Shown in pieces: positions 1 through 8,998 of a stretch of 64,000 nt of DNA (positions within the stretch are counted from its first letter, which is position 1; every line of letters starts with the position of its first letter). The position numbers and the translations under genes were made by a program. This stretch comes from Mycobacterium montefiorense (lineage in GTDB: Bacteria; Actinomycetota; Actinomycetes; Mycobacteriales; Mycobacteriaceae). Location of the stretch: contig NZ_BFCH01000036.1 in assembly GCF_003112775.1 (NCBI RefSeq), positions 186,001 to 250,000 on the forward strand. Reading direction: 5' to 3'. A model generated the notes under the pieces. The model was given only the letters and a program-made list of their open reading frames with translations. It was not told where the DNA came from and searched no databases.

Positions 1-145
1 GTGTGCACCACAGCGCCCAGTTCAGCAACACAGCCGCGTGTCTTTGCGCGGCATGTGCGTGTTGTTGCCGCGCACTTTGCCGCGCCTGAACCCAACACAG
101 GTTGTGGCCAAGACCGGCCATTTGGAACTCGGACAAAGGACGCTC

Positions 146-1453
146 GTGCGCTCGACTTCTCTCACTCATACACTTCATTCGCCCAGCCGTAAGGGTCACC
201 TGCGGCTGCACCGCCAGATTCTGCCGCCGTCGCTGCACATCTCCAACTCCGCCGCGGCCTCGGTATTTCGGGCGGTCCGGTTGCGCGGCCCAGTCGGCCG
301 CGACGTCATCGCCGGAGTCACGTCGCTGAGCATCGCGACGGTGAACAGGCAAGTAATTGCGCTGCTCGACGCGGGTTTGCTGCGGGAGCGTGCCGACCTA
401 GCGGTTTCCGGTGCCATCGGACGCCCTCGGGTACCGGTGGAGCTCAACCACGAACCGTTCGTGACGCTGGGCATCCACATCGGCGCGCGGACCACCAGCA
501 TCGTGGCCACCGATTTGTTCGGCCGCACGCTGGACACGGTGGAAACCCCGACGCCGCTGAGCCCCCCGGGAGCCGCGCTGACGTCGCTGGCCGAGAGCGC
601 CACCCGGTACCTGCGGCGCTGGCATCGCCGCCGGCCGCTCTGGGTCGGGGTGGCAATCGGTGGCACGGTCGACGGCACCACCGGTCACGTCGACCACCCG
701 CGGCTGGGCTGGCGGCAAGCGCCGGTCGGACCGGTGCTGGCTGACGCGCTGAGCCTGCCGGTGTCGGTGGCCTCGCACGTCGATGCGATGGCCGGAGCCG
801 AGCTGTTGTTGGGCATGCGCCAGTTCGCGCCGAGCTCACCGACCAGCCTGTACGTCTACGCCCGCGAGACCGTCGGCTACGCGCTGGTCATCGGCGGACG
901 AGTGCACTGCCCGTCCAGCGGCCCCGGCACCATCGCGGGCCTGCCGGCCCACTCTGAACTGCTCGGCGGCAGCGGCCAGCTCGAATCCACGGTCAGCGAC
1001 GAGGCCGTGCTGGCGGCGGCGCGCCGGCTGCGAATCCTGCCGACGGCTCCCGCGGGCCGTGCCAACGGCTCCGCCACCGCGATCACCGATCTGCTGCGGG
1101 TGGCCCGGGCCGGGAACCAGCAAGCCAAAGATCTGCTCTCGGAGCGGGCCCGGGTGCTCGGTGAGGCGGTCGCGCTGCTGCGTGACTTGCTCAATCCCGA
1201 CGAGCTGGTGGTCGGCGGCCAGGCCTTCACCGAATATCCGGAGGCGATGGAGCGGGTCGAGGAGGCGTTCACCGAGCGCTCGGTGCTGGCGCCGCGGGAC
1301 GTCCGCGTCACCGCCTTCGGCAACCGGGTGCAGGAGGCCGGAGCAGGAATTGTGTCGCTGGGCGGGGTGTACGCCGACCCGCTGGGTGCGATGCGCCGTG
1401 CCGGTGTGATCGGCTCCCGGATCCCGGAAATCATCCCGGAGTCTTCCGCCTGA
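146..1453 (+). CDS. ROK-family transcriptional regulator (Rv0485-like)
   Basis: The N-terminal part (about residues 25-80) reads as a winged helix-turn-helix (VTSLSIATVNRQVIALLDAG). It is followed by a ROK sugar-kinase-like fold with GIHIGARTTSIVATD and the C-terminal LLNPDELVVGGQAF block. I chose the GTG at 146 because the upstream frame (an ATG at 38 is open) encodes low-complexity residues, and the 435-residue product then matches the length of the M. tuberculosis homologue. In M. tuberculosis, Rv0485 is reported to control expression of a distant PE/PPE pair; that role here is inference. It reads toward mshA and is probably an independent gene 60 bp upstream of it. The effector sugar, if any, is unknown. 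Confidence 0.85.
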   Translation: MRSTSLTHTLHSPSRKGHLRLHRQILPPSLHISNSAAASVFRAVRLRGPVGRDVIAGVTSLSIATVNRQVIALLDAGLLRERADLAVSGAIGRPRVPVELNHEPFVTLGIHIGARTTSIVATDLFGRTLDTVETPTPLSPPGAALTSLAESATRYLRRWHRRRPLWVGVAIGGTVDGTTGHVDHPRLGWRQAPVGPVLADALSLPVSVASHVDAMAGAELLLGMRQFAPSSPTSLYVYARETVGYALVIGGRVHCPSSGPGTIAGLPAHSELLGGSGQLESTVSDEAVLAAARRLRILPTAPAGRANGSATAITDLLRVARAGNQQAKDLLSERARVLGEAVALLRDLLNPDELVVGGQAFTEYPEAMERVEEAFTERSVLAPRDVRVTAFGNRVQEAGAGIVSLGGVYADPLGAMRRAGVIGSRIPEIIPESSA

Positions 1454-1512
1454 CGCGAACAAGCCGCACGCGGGCTGGGCTGGGTGAAAGCCCGTCCTGT
1501 AAAGATGAAAGT

Positions 1513-2847
1513 GTGCGGCACGACGACGTCCTCCTGCGCAGCGATCCACGCCGGGTCGCGCTACTGGCAGTGCACACCTCACCCCTGGCTCAACCGGGCA
1601 CCGGCGACGCCGGCGGGATGAACGTGTACGTGCTGCAAAGTGCGCTGCATCTGGCCCGGCGCGGTATCGAGGTGGAGATCTTCACCCGGGCCACCGCGTC
1701 GGCCGATCCGCCGGTCGTGCAGGTTGAGCCCGGCGTGCTGGTGCGCAACGTGGTGGCGGGACCGTTCGAGGGCCTGGACAAGTACGACCTGCCCACCCAG
1801 CTGTGCGCGTTCGCGGCCGGGGTGCTGCGTGCCGAAGCGTCGCATGAGCCCGGCCACTACGACATCGTGCACTCCCACTACTGGCTGTCCGGTCAGGTCG
1901 GCTGGCTGGCCCGCGACCGCTGGGCGGTGCCGCTGGTGCATACCGCGCACACGCTTGCCGCGGTCAAGAACGCGGCGCTGGCCAACGGCGATGCGCCCGA
2001 GCCGCCGCTGCGCACCGTGGGGGAGCAGCAGGTCGTCGACGAGGCAGACCGGCTGATCGTCAACACCGATGATGAAGCAAGGCAATTGATTTCGATCCAT
2101 CGCGCCGGTCCGGAGCGAATCGACGTGGTTCATCCCGGCGTCGACCTGGAGGTGTTTCATCCGGGTGATCGCCGCGCGGCGCGGGCCGCGCTGGGACTGC
2201 CGCTCGACGAACAGATCGTGGCGTTCGTCGGGCGCATCCAGCCGTTGAAGGCGCCCGACATCGTGCTGCGGGCGGCGGCGAAACTGCCGGCGGTGCGCAT
2301 CGTGGTGGCCGGCGGGCCGTCGGGCAGTGGCCTGGCCACCCCGGACGGTTTGGTTCGGCTGGCCGACGAACTCGGGATCGCGGCGCGGGTGACGTTCCTG
2401 CCGCCGCAGTCCCGGGAGAATCTGGCCACCTTGTTCCAGGCCTCGAATCTTGTTGCGGTGCCAAGCTATTCGGAGTCTTTCGGCTTGGTCGCCGTCGAGG
2501 CGCAGGCCTGCGGAACTCCGGTGGTGGCGGCGGCGGTCGGCGGGCTGCCGGTGGCGGTGCGCGACGGTGTCACCGGCTCGCTGGTTTCCGGGCACGACGT
2601 CGGCGACTGGGCGCACGCACTCGATGGGCTGCTGCGGTTGGACGGCACGCCGCAGGGCACGGCGATGAGCCGGGCCGCGGCCGCGCACGCGGCGACATTC
2701 TCCTGGGAAAGCACCACTGACGCGTTGCTGGCCAGCTACCGGCGGGCCATCGGCGACTTCACCGCGGCGCGGCAGCGCCGGGTTCGCGACCGGGTCGCCG
2801 CCCGCAAACCGCGCCGCTGGACACCGCGTCACGGGGTGGGCGCGTGA
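1513..2847 (+). CDS. mshA: D-inositol-3-phosphate glycosyltransferase (mycothiol synthesis)
   Basis: This GT4 retaining glycosyltransferase transfers GlcNAc from UDP-GlcNAc to 1D-myo-inositol 3-phosphate, the first committed step of mycothiol synthesis in the cytosol. Visible signatures are the acceptor-binding QPGTGDAGGMNVYV loop near the N-terminus, HSHYWLSG, the FVGRIQPLKAPDI start of the C-terminal Rossmann domain and the ESFGLVAVE nucleotide-binding E-x7-E motif near residue 320. The start is a GTG at 1513, giving 444 residues, shorter at the N-terminus than the roughly 480 residues of the M. tuberculosis protein. The stop overlaps the next gene's start by 4 bp (GTGA), which implies translational coupling. 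Confidence 0.95.
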   Translation: MRHDDVLLRSDPRRVALLAVHTSPLAQPGTGDAGGMNVYVLQSALHLARRGIEVEIFTRATASADPPVVQVEPGVLVRNVVAGPFEGLDKYDLPTQLCAFAAGVLRAEASHEPGHYDIVHSHYWLSGQVGWLARDRWAVPLVHTAHTLAAVKNAALANGDAPEPPLRTVGEQQVVDEADRLIVNTDDEARQLISIHRAGPERIDVVHPGVDLEVFHPGDRRAARAALGLPLDEQIVAFVGRIQPLKAPDIVLRAAAKLPAVRIVVAGGPSGSGLATPDGLVRLADELGIAARVTFLPPQSRENLATLFQASNLVAVPSYSESFGLVAVEAQACGTPVVAAAVGGLPVAVRDGVTGSLVSGHDVGDWAHALDGLLRLDGTPQGTAMSRAAAAHAATFSWESTTDALLASYRRAIGDFTAARQRRVRDRVAARKPRRWTPRHGVGA

Positions 2848-3359
2848 ATTCGTCCGTGCAGCAGCTGATCGAGCGTGCCCTCGATGCCAGCGATCTGACG
2901 TACTCGAAACACGAAGGCGCACATGGTGGGAAGCCGGGGCTGGTGGTGGAGCTGCCCGGTGAGCGCAAGCTCAAGACCAACACCATCCTGAGCATCGGCG
3001 AGCACTCGGTGCGCGTCGAGGCGTTCGTGTGCCGCAAGCCCGACGAGAACTATGAGGGCGTCTACCGGTTCCTGCTCAGGCGCAACCGCCGGCTTTACGG
3101 AGTCGCTTACACGCTGGACAACGTCGGCGACATCTATCTGGTTGGCCGGATGTCGCTGGCATCGGTTGACGCCGAGGAGATCGATCGAGTGCTGGGGCAG
3201 GTACTCGAAGCGGTGGATGCAGACTTTAATACTTTGCTGGAGTTGGGTTTTCGCTCATCGATTCAGAAGGAATGGGATTGGCGGGTGTCGCGTGGCGAGT
3301 CGCTGAAGAATCTGGAGGCCTTCGCCCACTTGATCGACGACGACGATGACGACCGCTGA
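2844..3359 (+). CDS. YbjN-domain protein (Rv0487-like)
   Basis: A 171-residue protein starting at a GTG inside the mshA stop. The fold resembles the YbjN/type III secretion chaperone-like family, with alternating short strands such as SVRVEAFVCRKPDENYEGVYRFLLRR. It has no signal peptide or membrane segment and ends in an acidic DDDDDD tail. It is coupled to mshA and followed 25 bp later by gpmA; the LysE-type exporter gene found between these two in M. tuberculosis is absent. Function is unknown; YbjN proteins are linked to stress and regulation in other bacteria, which I do not extend to this one. Confidence 0.85.
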   Translation: MNSSVQQLIERALDASDLTYSKHEGAHGGKPGLVVELPGERKLKTNTILSIGEHSVRVEAFVCRKPDENYEGVYRFLLRRNRRLYGVAYTLDNVGDIYLVGRMSLASVDAEEIDRVLGQVLEAVDADFNTLLELGFRSSIQKEWDWRVSRGESLKNLEAFAHLIDDDDDDR

Positions 3360-3384
3360 ATGAGTGCGTGAGAGACTGACCGGC

Positions 3385-4134
3385 ATGGGTGACACTGCGA
3401 CGCTGGTACTGCTTCGCCACGGCGAAAGCGAGTGGAACTCGCTGAACCTGTTCACGGGGTGGGTCGACGTCGGCCTCACCGAAAAGGGCCGCACCGAAGC
3501 GGTTCGCAGCGGCAAGCTGCTGACCGAACATAACTTGCTGCCCGACGTGCTCTACACCTCGCTGTTGCGCCGCGCGATCACCACCGCACACCTGACACTG
3601 GATGCGGCCGACCGGCTGTGGATCCCGGTACACCGCAGCTGGCGGCTCAACGAACGTCACTACGGCGCGCTGCAAGGCCTCGACAAGGCCGAAACGAAGG
3701 CCCGCTACGGCGACGAGCAGTTCATGGCGTGGCGGCGCAGCTACGACACCCCGCCGCCGCCAATCGAGAAGGGCAGCGAGTTCAGCCAGGACGCCGACCC
3801 GCGTTATGCCGATATCGGCGGCGGCCCGCTGACCGAATGCCTGGCCGATGTGGTGGTGCGGTTCCTGCCGTACTTCACCGACGTCATCGTCCCGGATCTG
3901 CGCTTTGGCAAGACGGTGCTGATCGTCGCCCACGGCAACTCGCTGCGCGCCCTGGTCAAGCACCTCGACCAGGTCTCCGACGATGAGATCTCCGAGCTGA
4001 ACATCCCGACCGGGATTCCGCTGCGTTACGACCTGGACGCGGACCTGCGTCCGGTGGTGCCGGGCGGTACCTACCTGGACCCCGACGCTGCGGCGGCCGG
4101 CGCCGCGGCGGTAGCCAGCCAGGGAGCCCGGTAG
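3385..4134 (+). CDS. gpmA: 2,3-bisphosphoglycerate-dependent phosphoglycerate mutase
   Basis: This glycolytic enzyme interconverts 3- and 2-phosphoglycerate. The phosphohistidine motif LRHGES places the catalytic His at residue 12, and the second histidine lies in VAHGNS at residue 183. NLFTGWVDVGLTEKG and LNERHYGALQGLDK are typical of the dPGM family. The ATG at 3385 gives 249 residues, the normal family length. The C-terminal tail is alanine-rich. M. tuberculosis name: gpm1 (Rv0489). Confidence 0.96.
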   Translation: MGDTATLVLLRHGESEWNSLNLFTGWVDVGLTEKGRTEAVRSGKLLTEHNLLPDVLYTSLLRRAITTAHLTLDAADRLWIPVHRSWRLNERHYGALQGLDKAETKARYGDEQFMAWRRSYDTPPPPIEKGSEFSQDADPRYADIGGGPLTECLADVVVRFLPYFTDVIVPDLRFGKTVLIVAHGNSLRALVKHLDQVSDDEISELNIPTGIPLRYDLDADLRPVVPGGTYLDPDAAAAGAAAVASQGAR

Positions 4135-4296
4135 GTTGGCCGCGCGGCCTGATTTTCGTCGCTTTTGAGCCCAAAAGGCCCTCTGGCCAAATTCCGCATG
4201 AACGGCAGCCGAACACCTGTGGCGCAAGTTGTGACTTGTCCGATTTTGGCCTCGTTCCGCTAGGGCTGCGTTCACCAGATTTGTAGAATTTGGTTC

Positions 4297-5526
4297 GTGA
4301 CTGTGTTCTCGGCGCTGTTGCTGGCCGGGGTCTTGTCCTTGCTGACGCTGGCCGTTGGTGTGGCGGCCGGCACCCGTTTGTCTGCACGTGTGGTCCGACG
4401 CCGTCAGCGAGCGGCCACCGAATCGACTGGGATCACCATCGCGCAGATGCTGCAGCAGATCGTCACCCTGATGCCGTTGGGTGCCGCCGTGGTGGATTCA
4501 CACCGCGACGTCGTTTACCTCAACGAGCGAGCCAAGGAATTGGGCCTGGTGCGCGACCGTCAGCTCGACGACCAAGCCTGGCAAGCGGCGCAGCAGGCGC
4601 TGGGCGGTGAGGAAGCCGAATTCGACCTACAGCCCGGCAAGCGCGCGGCCGCCGGGCGGTCCGGGATATCGGTGCACGGGCAAGCCCGGCTGCTCAGTGA
4701 AGAGGATCGCCGGTTCGCCGTGGTCTTCGTCCACGACCAGTCCGACTACGCCCGCATGGAGGCCACCCGGCGTGACTTCGTCGCCAACGTGAGCCACGAG
4801 CTCAAGACCCCGGTCGGCGCCATGGCTCTGCTCGCCGAGGCTCTGCTGGCGTCAGCCGACGACTCCGAAACCGTGCGCCGGTTCGCCGAGAAGGTGCTGA
4901 TCGAGGCCAACCGGCTGGGGGACATGGTCGCCGAGCTCATCGAATTGTCCCGGCTACAGGGTGCCGAGCGGTTGCCGAACGTCACCGCTGTTGAGGTCGA
5001 TACCGTTGTGTCCGAAGCAATTTCGCGTCACAAGGTGGCCGCTGACAACGCCAAGATCGAGGTTCGCACCGATTCGCCCGCCGGTTTACGGGTACTCGGG
5101 GACCAAACGCTGCTGGTGACCGCATTGGCCAATCTCGTGTCCAATGCGATCGCCTATTCGCCGCCGGGTTCACCGGTGTCGATCAGCCGTCGCCGGCGTG
5201 GCGAGAACATCGAGATCGCGGTCACCGATCGCGGCATTGGGATTGCGCTCGAAGACCAGGAACGGGTCTTCGAGCGGTTTTTCCGGGGGGACAAGGCGCG
5301 TTCGCGAGCCACCGGCGGCAGTGGGCTGGGGCTGGCGATCGTCAAGCACGTTGCGGCCAATCACGATGGCAGCATCGGCGTGTGGAGCAAGCCGGGAACC
5401 GGTTCGACGTTCACGTTGTCCATCCCGGCCTATCAGGACAGCGAACGCGACGAAGAATCCGAGCAACCCCGGGCTCGCGAGGTGCGGCCCAACAGGTCCC
5501 AACGAGAGGAAGAACTAAGTCGATGA
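4297..5526 (+). CDS. senX3: Sensor histidine kinase SenX3
   Basis: Membrane-bound kinase of the phosphate-responsive SenX3-RegX3 system. The N-terminus has one clear hydrophobic segment (residues 3-26), then a PAS-like region (about 45-145). The HisKA motif is FVANVSHELKTP, with the phosphoacceptor at His157. The HATPase domain shows N, G1 (TDRGIGI), F (ERFFRGD) and G2 (GSGLGLAIV) boxes. It starts with a GTG at 4297. The 162-bp upstream gap contains one GTTCACC half-site (4270-4276), resembling the PhoB/RegX3 box, so autoregulation is possible. The stop overlaps the regX3 start (ATGA). Confidence 0.95.
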   Translation: MTVFSALLLAGVLSLLTLAVGVAAGTRLSARVVRRRQRAATESTGITIAQMLQQIVTLMPLGAAVVDSHRDVVYLNERAKELGLVRDRQLDDQAWQAAQQALGGEEAEFDLQPGKRAAAGRSGISVHGQARLLSEEDRRFAVVFVHDQSDYARMEATRRDFVANVSHELKTPVGAMALLAEALLASADDSETVRRFAEKVLIEANRLGDMVAELIELSRLQGAERLPNVTAVEVDTVVSEAISRHKVAADNAKIEVRTDSPAGLRVLGDQTLLVTALANLVSNAIAYSPPGSPVSISRRRRGENIEIAVTDRGIGIALEDQERVFERFFRGDKARSRATGGSGLGLAIVKHVAANHDGSIGVWSKPGTGSTFTLSIPAYQDSERDEESEQPRAREVRPNRSQREEELSR

Positions 5527-6206
5527 CCAGTGTGCTGATAGTGGAGGACGAGGAGTCGCTTGCCGATCCACTGGCCTTCCTGCTCCGTAAGGAAGGCTTC
5601 GAAGCCACCGTGGTGACCGATGGGCCCGCGGCGCTATCCGAGTTCGATCGCGCCGGCGCGGACATCGTGCTGCTCGATCTGATGCTGCCGGGCATGTCGG
5701 GCACCGACGTGTGCAAGCAGCTGCGCGCTCGTTCCAGCGTTCCCGTGATCATGGTGACGGCCCGCGACAGCGAGATCGACAAGGTGGTCGGCTTGGAGCT
5801 CGGAGCCGATGACTATGTGACCAAGCCGTATTCGGCGCGCGAATTGATTGCGCGGATCCGGGCGGTGCTTCGCCGGGGCGGCGACGACGACTCCGAAATC
5901 AGTGACGGCGTCCTCGAGTCCGGCCCGGTGCGGATGGACGTCGAGCGGCACGTCGTGTCGGTCAGCGGCGACACAATTACCTTGCCGCTCAAGGAGTTTG
6001 ATCTGCTTGAATACCTGATGCGCAACAGCGGGCGGGTGCTCACCCGTGGGCAGCTGATCGATCGGGTTTGGGGCGCGGACTATGTCGGCGACACCAAGAC
6101 GCTGGACGTCCACGTCAAGCGGCTGCGGTCCAAGATCGAAGCCGACCCGGCCAACCCGGTGCACCTGGTGACGGTTCGCGGACTGGGCTACAAGCTCGAG
6201 GGCTAG
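5523..6206 (+). CDS. regX3: OmpR/PhoB-type response regulator RegX3
   Basis: A 227-residue response regulator. The receiver domain has the acidic pair in LIVEDEES, phosphoacceptor Asp52 (LLDLMLPG), Thr in MVTARD and Lys in DDYVTKPYS. The C-terminal winged helix carries LKEFDLLEYLMRNSGRVLTRGQL and VDVHVKRLRSKIE-like sequence. In mycobacteria it controls the phosphate-starvation response, including pst genes. It overlaps senX3 by 4 bp; the MIRU-type repeat that separates the two genes in M. tuberculosis is absent. Confidence 0.96.
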   Translation: MTSVLIVEDEESLADPLAFLLRKEGFEATVVTDGPAALSEFDRAGADIVLLDLMLPGMSGTDVCKQLRARSSVPVIMVTARDSEIDKVVGLELGADDYVTKPYSARELIARIRAVLRRGGDDDSEISDGVLESGPVRMDVERHVVSVSGDTITLPLKEFDLLEYLMRNSGRVLTRGQLIDRVWGADYVGDTKTLDVHVKRLRSKIEADPANPVHLVTVRGLGYKLEG

Positions 6207-6470
6207 TCGTTCGTCTGTTGTAAAGCTCTGACCCGCGCGAAACGCGTTGCCGCACATGGCAGTACGTCGCGTTGGCGATTCTCGCCGAATCTCTGTTTGC
6301 TGAAAATCCGCTCCAGCCAATCGGGACACTGGGGACATGCCATCAGGCAAGCGCCTGCTGGCAAATCAATGTAGTGCGTCGCCGCGGAGAGCGGGATACC
6401 CCACTTACCACTGACCGGCGGTCATTATCGAACCCCCTTGCGCTTGTGCCGGGCTCGTTAGACACTTTCT

Positions 6471-6508
6471 AGCAACACGCTTCAGAGGATTTGATCCTTA
6501 ACGGGGAG
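6471..6508 (+). repeat. Operator-like direct repeat, copy 1
   Basis: Begins AGCAACACGC and contains the inverted repeat AGGAT-TTG-ATCCT followed by TAACGGGGAG. It is paired with the copy at 6526. Only a few of the 38 positions differ. Confidence 0.65.
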
Positions 6509-6525
6509 ACATGTGAGGCGCTTTT

Positions 6526-6563
6526 AGCAACACGTGTCAAAGGATTTCATCCTTAACTGGGGG
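6526..6563 (+). repeat. Operator-like direct repeat, copy 2
   Basis: Begins AGCAACACGT and contains the perfect inverted repeat AAGGAT-TTC-ATCCTT followed by AACTGGGGG. Its 3' end merges with the ribosome binding site of the PPE gene, so protein binding or RNA folding here could affect translation as well as transcription. Confidence 0.65.
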
Positions 6564-6574
6564 AGGTTGAGGTC

Positions 6575-7792
6575 GTGGATTATGCGTTGTTGCCGCCTGA
6601 GGTAAATTCCGGGCTCATCTATGCCGGGCCGGGTTCGGGGCCGTTGTTGGCGGCTGCGGCAGGCTGGGATGCAGTGTTTGCCCAGTTGGAATCTGCCGCC
6701 AATGGTTACGCGTCGCAGGTTTCGCTGCTAACCGGCCAAGCCTGGTCGGGTCCGTCGTCGATGCTGATGGCTGCGGCGGCTGCGCCGTACACGGCGTGGC
6801 TACAGATCAGCGCTGCTCAGGCGGAGCAAACGGCCGCCCAGGCCTACGCCGCGGCAGCGGCTTATGAGGCGGCGTTTGCGATGACGGTGCCGCCTCCGAT
6901 GGTCGCGGCCAACCGGGCGCAGTTGATGGCATTGGTGGCGACTAATTTCTTCGGGCAGAACACGTCCGCGATCGCGGCCACCGAGGCTCAGTACATCGAG
7001 ATGTGGACGCAAGACACTACCGCCATGTATGCCTATGCTGCTGACGCTTCGACGGCGAGCACCCTGGAATCGTTCGAGGAGCCGCCGCGGACCACCAACG
7101 ATGCCGGCCCCGCTAACCAGGCCCGCGCGGTGAGCCAGTCGGCAACGAACACCACCCAGCAAACAGTTACCAACGCCATTGGCCCGCTGCAGGATCCCAC
7201 CCTGCAGCCCGGCAACATCATCACCCTCGCGCCGCGCGGCAACACCTTGGTCACCCTCAACCCCGGTGTCAGCGTCCAGGTCTTCCGCGGGTTCCCGATC
7301 GGGTTTGCCACCTCCACCGGTGCCACTGTCGATGTCACCCAGGGGGTGGTCGAAACGGCCGACGGCTCCGCGACGGGGCTCATCACCTTGCCCGCTGGCG
7401 GTTACTTCTATCCCGCCTCGTCAGGCGCCACCTTCACCGTTGAGGCCGGCACAATGTATGCGTTGAACAACTCCGCCACGGCGGCGTCCATGACCATTAC
7501 GGGAGGCGCTGTCGACGTCACTGGCGCCGCCAGCGCGTTTAGCTGGAACCCCGCCACCGGGGTCCTCACGGTCCTGGCGCACGGCAGCGTCAGTGTCGCT
7601 CCCGCCGCCCCGGTCCCTGCTGTTGTGTCGGGTTCGTCGAGTGGCGTGGCGGCCGCCCCGATGGCGGCTTCGCCGGGCTTGGTGGGGACGTCGGCAATTC
7701 AGCCTCAGTTCAATGCGGAGGGACTCGCGGATTGGGCTCGTCGACTATCTGACGCCGACCTAGCCGCCGGCCTCGGCCAGAGCGCCGGTTGA
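6575..7792 (+). CDS. PPE family protein
   Basis: A 405-residue PPE protein, starting at a GTG behind a strong GGGGGAGG site. The PPE domain (about residues 1-175) has the LPPEVNSG motif and the GQAWSGPSS WxG turn. It continues through FAMTVPPPMVAANRAQLMALVATNFFGQN, the conserved EspG-binding region. The C-terminal 230 residues are beta-rich and Thr/Val/Gly-rich, with no SVP or PPW signature and no PGRS repeats. No PE partner is adjacent. PPE proteins are exported by ESX systems, usually with a PE partner. In M. tuberculosis this place is held by Rv0492c, so the gene was gained or lost at a variable locus next to regX3. Confidence 0.9.
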   Translation: MDYALLPPEVNSGLIYAGPGSGPLLAAAAGWDAVFAQLESAANGYASQVSLLTGQAWSGPSSMLMAAAAAPYTAWLQISAAQAEQTAAQAYAAAAAYEAAFAMTVPPPMVAANRAQLMALVATNFFGQNTSAIAATEAQYIEMWTQDTTAMYAYAADASTASTLESFEEPPRTTNDAGPANQARAVSQSATNTTQQTVTNAIGPLQDPTLQPGNIITLAPRGNTLVTLNPGVSVQVFRGFPIGFATSTGATVDVTQGVVETADGSATGLITLPAGGYFYPASSGATFTVEAGTMYALNNSATAASMTITGGAVDVTGAASAFSWNPATGVLTVLAHGSVSVAPAAPVPAVVSGSSSGVAAAPMAASPGLVGTSAIQPQFNAEGLADWARRLSDADLAAGLGQSAG

Positions 7793-8025
7793 AATGGGTG
7801 AGATGAACGTGCCGGTGCTGGCAGGGTGGCACGATTTCTCCAGCGTTCGCGTGCAGTGTGCGGGCCCGGGCACATCGTCTTCGCTGGGTGCGTTGTCGGT
7901 GCCTGCTGGCTGGCCGATGGCTGGCACAGAGACGGATCCGGCCGCGCCGCCAGCGTCGCCACGCTCGACGACACGGTAAGTCGGCGCGCGGCTCCCCGGT
8001 TCTTCGCAGCAACGTGCACGGGCGC

Positions 8026-8967
8026 TCAGCGCAGGCCGACCTCGGCGTGCCCGGTTCCCAACACTGACCAGCTGTGGTCGACGACTCGGGTACGGCCTTC
8101 GCGGTGGCTGATCTCGACGTGAATGTCAGCCTGCTCGGTGTTGGTGCACACCGCGGTGTCCCCGTCAGGATCGGTGTAGCGCAGACTCACGCACCTTTGC
8201 TCCGGCTGGTCGACCCGGATCGACACCGCGCGGTTCCCGATGCGCCCCTTCAATTGCCAGTGGCCCAGCTGTAGCGTGGTCCGCATCCGAAGTGCGGGCA
8301 AAGGGCTTGCGGGCCAATCCTTTCCGTCGATACGGAAGCGGATGAACGCCATCGGTGCAAGTCTGCGCAGCCCGGGCTTGTGTGACACCGCGGTGACCAC
8401 CTCCAAGACGTCGCCGCCGCCGAGGTCGGCGTGGATCCACCCCCAGCGCTTGGCGTTGCCGTGCCCGTAGATGTGGGCGAGGGCACCGCGCCAGCCGTCG
8501 ACGCGCCTAGTCGCGGCGCCGATGGTCAGCGACCCGGTGAAGTCGGCGGTAGGCGCGACCACCACCTGAGCACCGGGCAGTAGCTCGCGTTCCCACGCCA
8601 CCCGCGGAAACGTCCACAACGGCTTTCCGGCGTCCGTCCAGGACAGTTCCCAGGCGAGTGCTCCGGCCTGACCGGTGAGGCCTTCGGGCCCCACGCGTAT
8701 GCCCCCGGCATCGAACCAGGTCGCACCGGCAGCGGCTAGAGCGGGCACAGGGCCGAACCGTTCGGTGTGCGGCGGGCCGTCCGGCGGAAACCAGGTTGCC
8801 CAGCCATGTGCATAGGGGTCACCGCCCTGGGTCGGGGCGACCGTCTCGCCGTGAATCCACAGGCCGGCGTGCGTCTGCGGGTCCGAGAGGGTGGCGTACC
8901 AGACTTCAAGCCGCCCGGCCGCACCCTTCCAGCGCGGAGCCGCCGCCGATCGCATCTCGTCATCCAT
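8026..8967 (-). CDS. Conserved hypothetical protein (Rv0493c-like)
   Basis: A 313-residue soluble protein rich in Trp and beta-strands (GRLEVWYATLSDP, HIYGHGNAKRWGWIHADL). The HGNAKRWGWIHAD and KPGLRRLAPMAFI segments are conserved-looking, but I recognise no catalytic motif. The overall pattern recalls tocopherol cyclase/AttH-like lipocalin barrels, a weak inference only. It lies convergent to the PPE gene and 31 bp downstream of the next minus-strand gene, probably in one operon. Confidence 0.75.
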   Translation of the reverse strand: MDDEMRSAAAPRWKGAAGRLEVWYATLSDPQTHAGLWIHGETVAPTQGGDPYAHGWATWFPPDGPPHTERFGPVPALAAAGATWFDAGGIRVGPEGLTGQAGALAWELSWTDAGKPLWTFPRVAWERELLPGAQVVVAPTADFTGSLTIGAATRRVDGWRGALAHIYGHGNAKRWGWIHADLGGGDVLEVVTAVSHKPGLRRLAPMAFIRFRIDGKDWPASPLPALRMRTTLQLGHWQLKGRIGNRAVSIRVDQPEQRCVSLRYTDPDGDTAVCTNTEQADIHVEISHREGRTRVVDHSWSVLGTGHAEVGLR

Positions 8968-8998
8968 GGGCCCACCTCCGGCCGGCTGGTGGGTGCGG

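Larger units (their letters stand above)
6207..6574. promoter_or_regulatory. Upstream region of the PPE gene, with duplicated operator-like element
   Basis: A 368-bp non-coding stretch. Its last part holds two near-identical copies of a 38-bp element (6471-6508 and 6526-6563, 55 bp apart). The core AGCAACACG is followed by an inverted repeat: AGGATTTGATCCT in copy 1, AAGGATTTCATCCTT in copy 2. The second copy runs directly into the GGGGGAGG ribosome binding site of the PPE gene. The first 250 bp show no convincing open frame or hairpin. Confidence 0.6.
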
